This document shows positions 6,568 to 7,840 of a stretch of 7,840 nt of DNA, one piece after another. A program made the position numbers and the translations under genes. The DNA is from Actinomycetota bacterium (GTDB lineage: Bacteria; Actinomycetota; Actinomycetes; Nanopelagicales; Nanopelagicaceae). Positions within the stretch are counted from its first letter, which is position 1; each line of letters begins with the position of its first letter. The stretch lies in contig RFRA01000041.1 in NCBI GenBank assembly GCA_009924725.1, positions 1 to 7,840 of the forward strand, read 5' to 3'. The notes under the pieces are model-generated. The model ran no database searches. It was not told where the DNA came from and saw nothing but the letters and a program-made list of their open reading frames with translations.

Positions 6568-7178
6568 AAGGTGATCTCGCCACTTTTTGCGATCAATTTC
6601 TTTTCATCTGGGTAGGCTAACCGCTCAACAATTTCAGAGAGTGGGAACCAAGAAACTTCATCAACTTCAGTAATTTGGGGAGTTAGTTCACCGGAGACTT
6701 CTTTAAAAATAAAATGGTGAACTGTTTTGTGAATTCTTTTTCCGCCAGCCATAAACCAAAAATCAATCACACCAATAGATTTTGTGATCTCTGAAGTTAT
6801 GCCAGTTTCTTCCTGCACTTCGCGAATAGCGGCTTGCTCTGGAGTTTCACCAGCTTCGATATGCCCTTTAGGCAAAGACCAAAGCAAACGTTCGCGAGAT
6901 GCATCTTTATGATCTATTCGACCAATCAAGAGCCCACGCGTTCCAGAAAAATCGATCACCAAACCGCCTGCGCTAACTTCATCAACGCGTTTGGCATAAG
7001 GACGACGCTCAGGACCACTCTTGTTTGCCGGGTTACTTAAACCTTTAGTTGGTGTTTTTGGCGCAGGCGAATTTCCATCGGTTGAGGTGGTAACTGCTTG
7101 TGGGGCGCGATTGCCGGGACGTCTTCGTCGCCGCTTTTTCTTCGTACCTTCGCTGCCCGCACTAGGTGCCGGGGTCAT
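6564..7178 (-). CDS. NUDIX hydrolase, MutT4-like
   Basis: This complete 204-residue protein is the first gene of the minus-strand operon. A basic, low-complexity N-terminus (KKKRRRRR at 13-20, then a Pro/Thr/Ser-rich stretch to about 65) precedes one Nudix domain. The Nudix box fits the consensus exactly: Gly105, Glu111, then REVQEETGI (119-127), with the catalytic and metal-binding glutamates at 120, 123 and 124. The flanking WSLPKGHIEAGE and HKTVHHFIF also match M. tuberculosis MutT4 (Rv3908), which has a similar basic N-terminus and the same neighbours (recalled). Such enzymes hydrolyse nucleoside-diphosphate-linked substrates, including damaged nucleotides; the substrate here is not known. 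The ATG at 7178 has no ribosome-binding site at normal distance but a TACCCT -10-like hexamer six bases upstream, which fits a leaderless message. Confidence 0.92.
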   Translation of the reverse strand: MTPAPSAGSEGTKKKRRRRRPGNRAPQAVTTSTDGNSPAPKTPTKGLSNPANKSGPERRPYAKRVDEVSAGGLVIDFSGTRGLLIGRIDHKDASRERLLWSLPKGHIEAGETPEQAAIREVQEETGITSEITKSIGVIDFWFMAGGKRIHKTVHHFIFKEVSGELTPQITEVDEVSWFPLSEIVERLAYPDEKKLIAKSGEITL

Positions 7179-7184
7179 GGAGTA

Positions 7185-7190
7185 AGGGTA
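7185..7190 (-). promoter_or_regulatory. Candidate -10 element for the NUDIX-to-aminotransferase operon (leaderless)
   Basis: On the minus strand TACCCT fits the actinobacterial TANNNT -10 pattern and ends six bases before the ATG of the NUDIX gene. That places transcription start on or next to the A of the ATG. No convincing -35 is seen (the CACAAT/TCACAA area lies at about the right distance). An AGAGGA further upstream is too far from the ATG to be a usual ribosome-binding site. This is the only non-coding space upstream of the seven-gene run, so an operon promoter is expected here. Confidence 0.5.
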
Positions 7191-7196
7191 GTCCTC

Positions 7197-7202
7197 TAGC
7201 CT
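7197..7202 (+). promoter_or_regulatory. Candidate -10 element for pcnA (leaderless)
   Basis: TAGCCT fits TANNNT and ends eight bases before the GTG start of the tRNA nucleotidyltransferase gene, consistent with transcription beginning at or a base or two before that codon. No Shine-Dalgarno sequence is seen before the GTG. The -35 region would fall over the start codon of the divergent NUDIX gene and shows no good match to consensus. Confidence 0.45.
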
Positions 7203-7210
7203 TACCTATT

Positions 7211-7840
7211 GTGACGAGTCCATTAGGTGCCGCTGGCGAAATAGCTATTCGCTCGCTTATCGAACGCGCCCCCCTAGCCAGTTCACTGGCCGCTGCCTAT
7301 AAATCGGCTGGTTACAAATTGGCCTTAGTTGGCGGGCCGGTTCGCGACGCAATTTTAGGGCGCCTAGGAAACGATTTGGATTTCACTACCGATGCGCTTC
7401 CGCTTGAAAGTAAAAAGATTTTAAAAATCTGGGGCGAAAATATTTGGGATACCGGAATTGAATTCGGAACCGTTGCTGCAAAGCGCGGTGATACAACGGT
7501 TGAGGTAACGACATATCGCAGCGATAAATATGATCCAGAAAGTCGTAAACCTGAAGTTGAATTCGGTGACAATATTGCTGGTGATTTATCGCGTCGAGAT
7601 TTCACGGTTAATTGCATGGCGCTTGAGTTAACAACGACCAACCCTGAATTTATAGACCCATTTAATGGATTAGCTGATTTAGCAAAACAAATTCTGCGCA
7701 CCCCGGTTACACCTGAACAATCTTTCTCAGATGATCCACTTCGAATGATGCGTGCTGCGCGTTTTGCTAGCCAATTAAATTTTGAAATCGAAGCAGCAAC
7801 TTTGTCCGCAATGAAAGATATGGCTTCACGTATTTCTATT
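7211..7840 (+). CDS. pcnA: CCA-adding tRNA nucleotidyltransferase, actinobacterial type (3' partial)
   Basis: An open frame from a GTG at 7211 runs off the window after 210 codons. It has the class II nucleotidyltransferase head domain: LVGGPVRDAILGR (39-51) with the Gly-Gly pair, NDLDF with Asp55 and Asp57 for the two metal ions, TTYRSDKYD (100-108), RRDFTVNCMAL (128-138), and DDPLRMMRAARF (174-185) starting the nucleotide-recognising neck. The enzyme adds or repairs the 3'-CCA end of tRNAs using CTP and ATP without a template. The frame stays open upstream, but GTG is chosen because it leaves about 40 residues before the VGG motif, close to the recalled length in M. tuberculosis PcnA, and because no ATG lies nearby. 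One position in RRDFTVN(A)MAL is Cys135 instead of the common Ala. The gene diverges from the NUDIX gene across 32 bp. Confidence 0.93.
   Translation, partial: MTSPLGAAGEIAIRSLIERAPLASSLAAAYKSAGYKLALVGGPVRDAILGRLGNDLDFTTDALPLESKKILKIWGENIWDTGIEFGTVAAKRGDTTVEVTTYRSDKYDPESRKPEVEFGDNIAGDLSRRDFTVNCMALELTTTNPEFIDPFNGLADLAKQILRTPVTPEQSFSDDPLRMMRAARFASQLNFEIEAATLSAMKDMASRISI

Noticed and set aside
7312..7701. A 129-codon ATG frame on the minus strand.
   Set aside because: It is antisense to the clear pcnA coding sequence, is rich in Ser/Val/Arg without a recognisable domain, and has no supporting start signals.

Overview
The window looks like the oriC-flanking region of a streamlined, AT-leaning actinobacterium. 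Sampled lines run in the low to mid 40s % GC. This resembles the small freshwater acI / Nanopelagicales type, but that assignment is inference. The gene order is the mirror image of a well-known actinobacterial block, given in Mycobacterium tuberculosis as pcnA | mutT4 - Rv3909 - mviN/murJ - sigM - Rv3912 - trxB2 - trxC - cwlM | parB (order recalled, not searched).

Layout from left to right. The last 45 codons of parB lie on the + strand (1-140). Seven minus-strand genes then follow from 7178 down to 130. In transcription order they are a MutT4-like NUDIX hydrolase, a short DUF6049-type membrane-anchored protein, the lipid II flippase MurJ, thioredoxin reductase, thioredoxin, a CwlM-like degenerate amidase, and a class I/II PLP aminotransferase. 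On the far right, the first 210 codons of a CCA-adding tRNA nucleotidyltransferase (pcnA/cca) run off the + strand end.

The minus-strand genes form one tight operon. Two junctions are 4-bp ATGA overlaps and the other four gaps are 30, 49, 29 and 43 bp. The only divergent gap is 32 bp (7179-7210), and it holds a plausible pair of back-to-back -10 elements suited to leaderless transcripts. Total non-coding DNA is about 183 bp of 7840. There are no RNA genes, mobile elements, CRISPR arrays or gene-free stretches over 300 bp.

Functionally, the operon joins cell-wall precursor control (MurJ and the CwlM-like protein, which in mycobacteria regulates MurA and contacts MurJ) to thiol redox (TrxB/TrxA) and to housecleaning or RNA maturation (NUDIX, CCA enzyme). 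Compared with mycobacteria it is visibly reduced. sigM and its anti-sigma gene are absent between murJ and trxB, MurJ has no C-terminal pseudokinase extension, the DUF6049 protein is about half size, and the CwlM-like protein lacks its first N-terminal part. No wholly unknown system is evident. The main points of interest are these reductions, the unusual half-degraded CwlM active site, and the compact divergent promoter.
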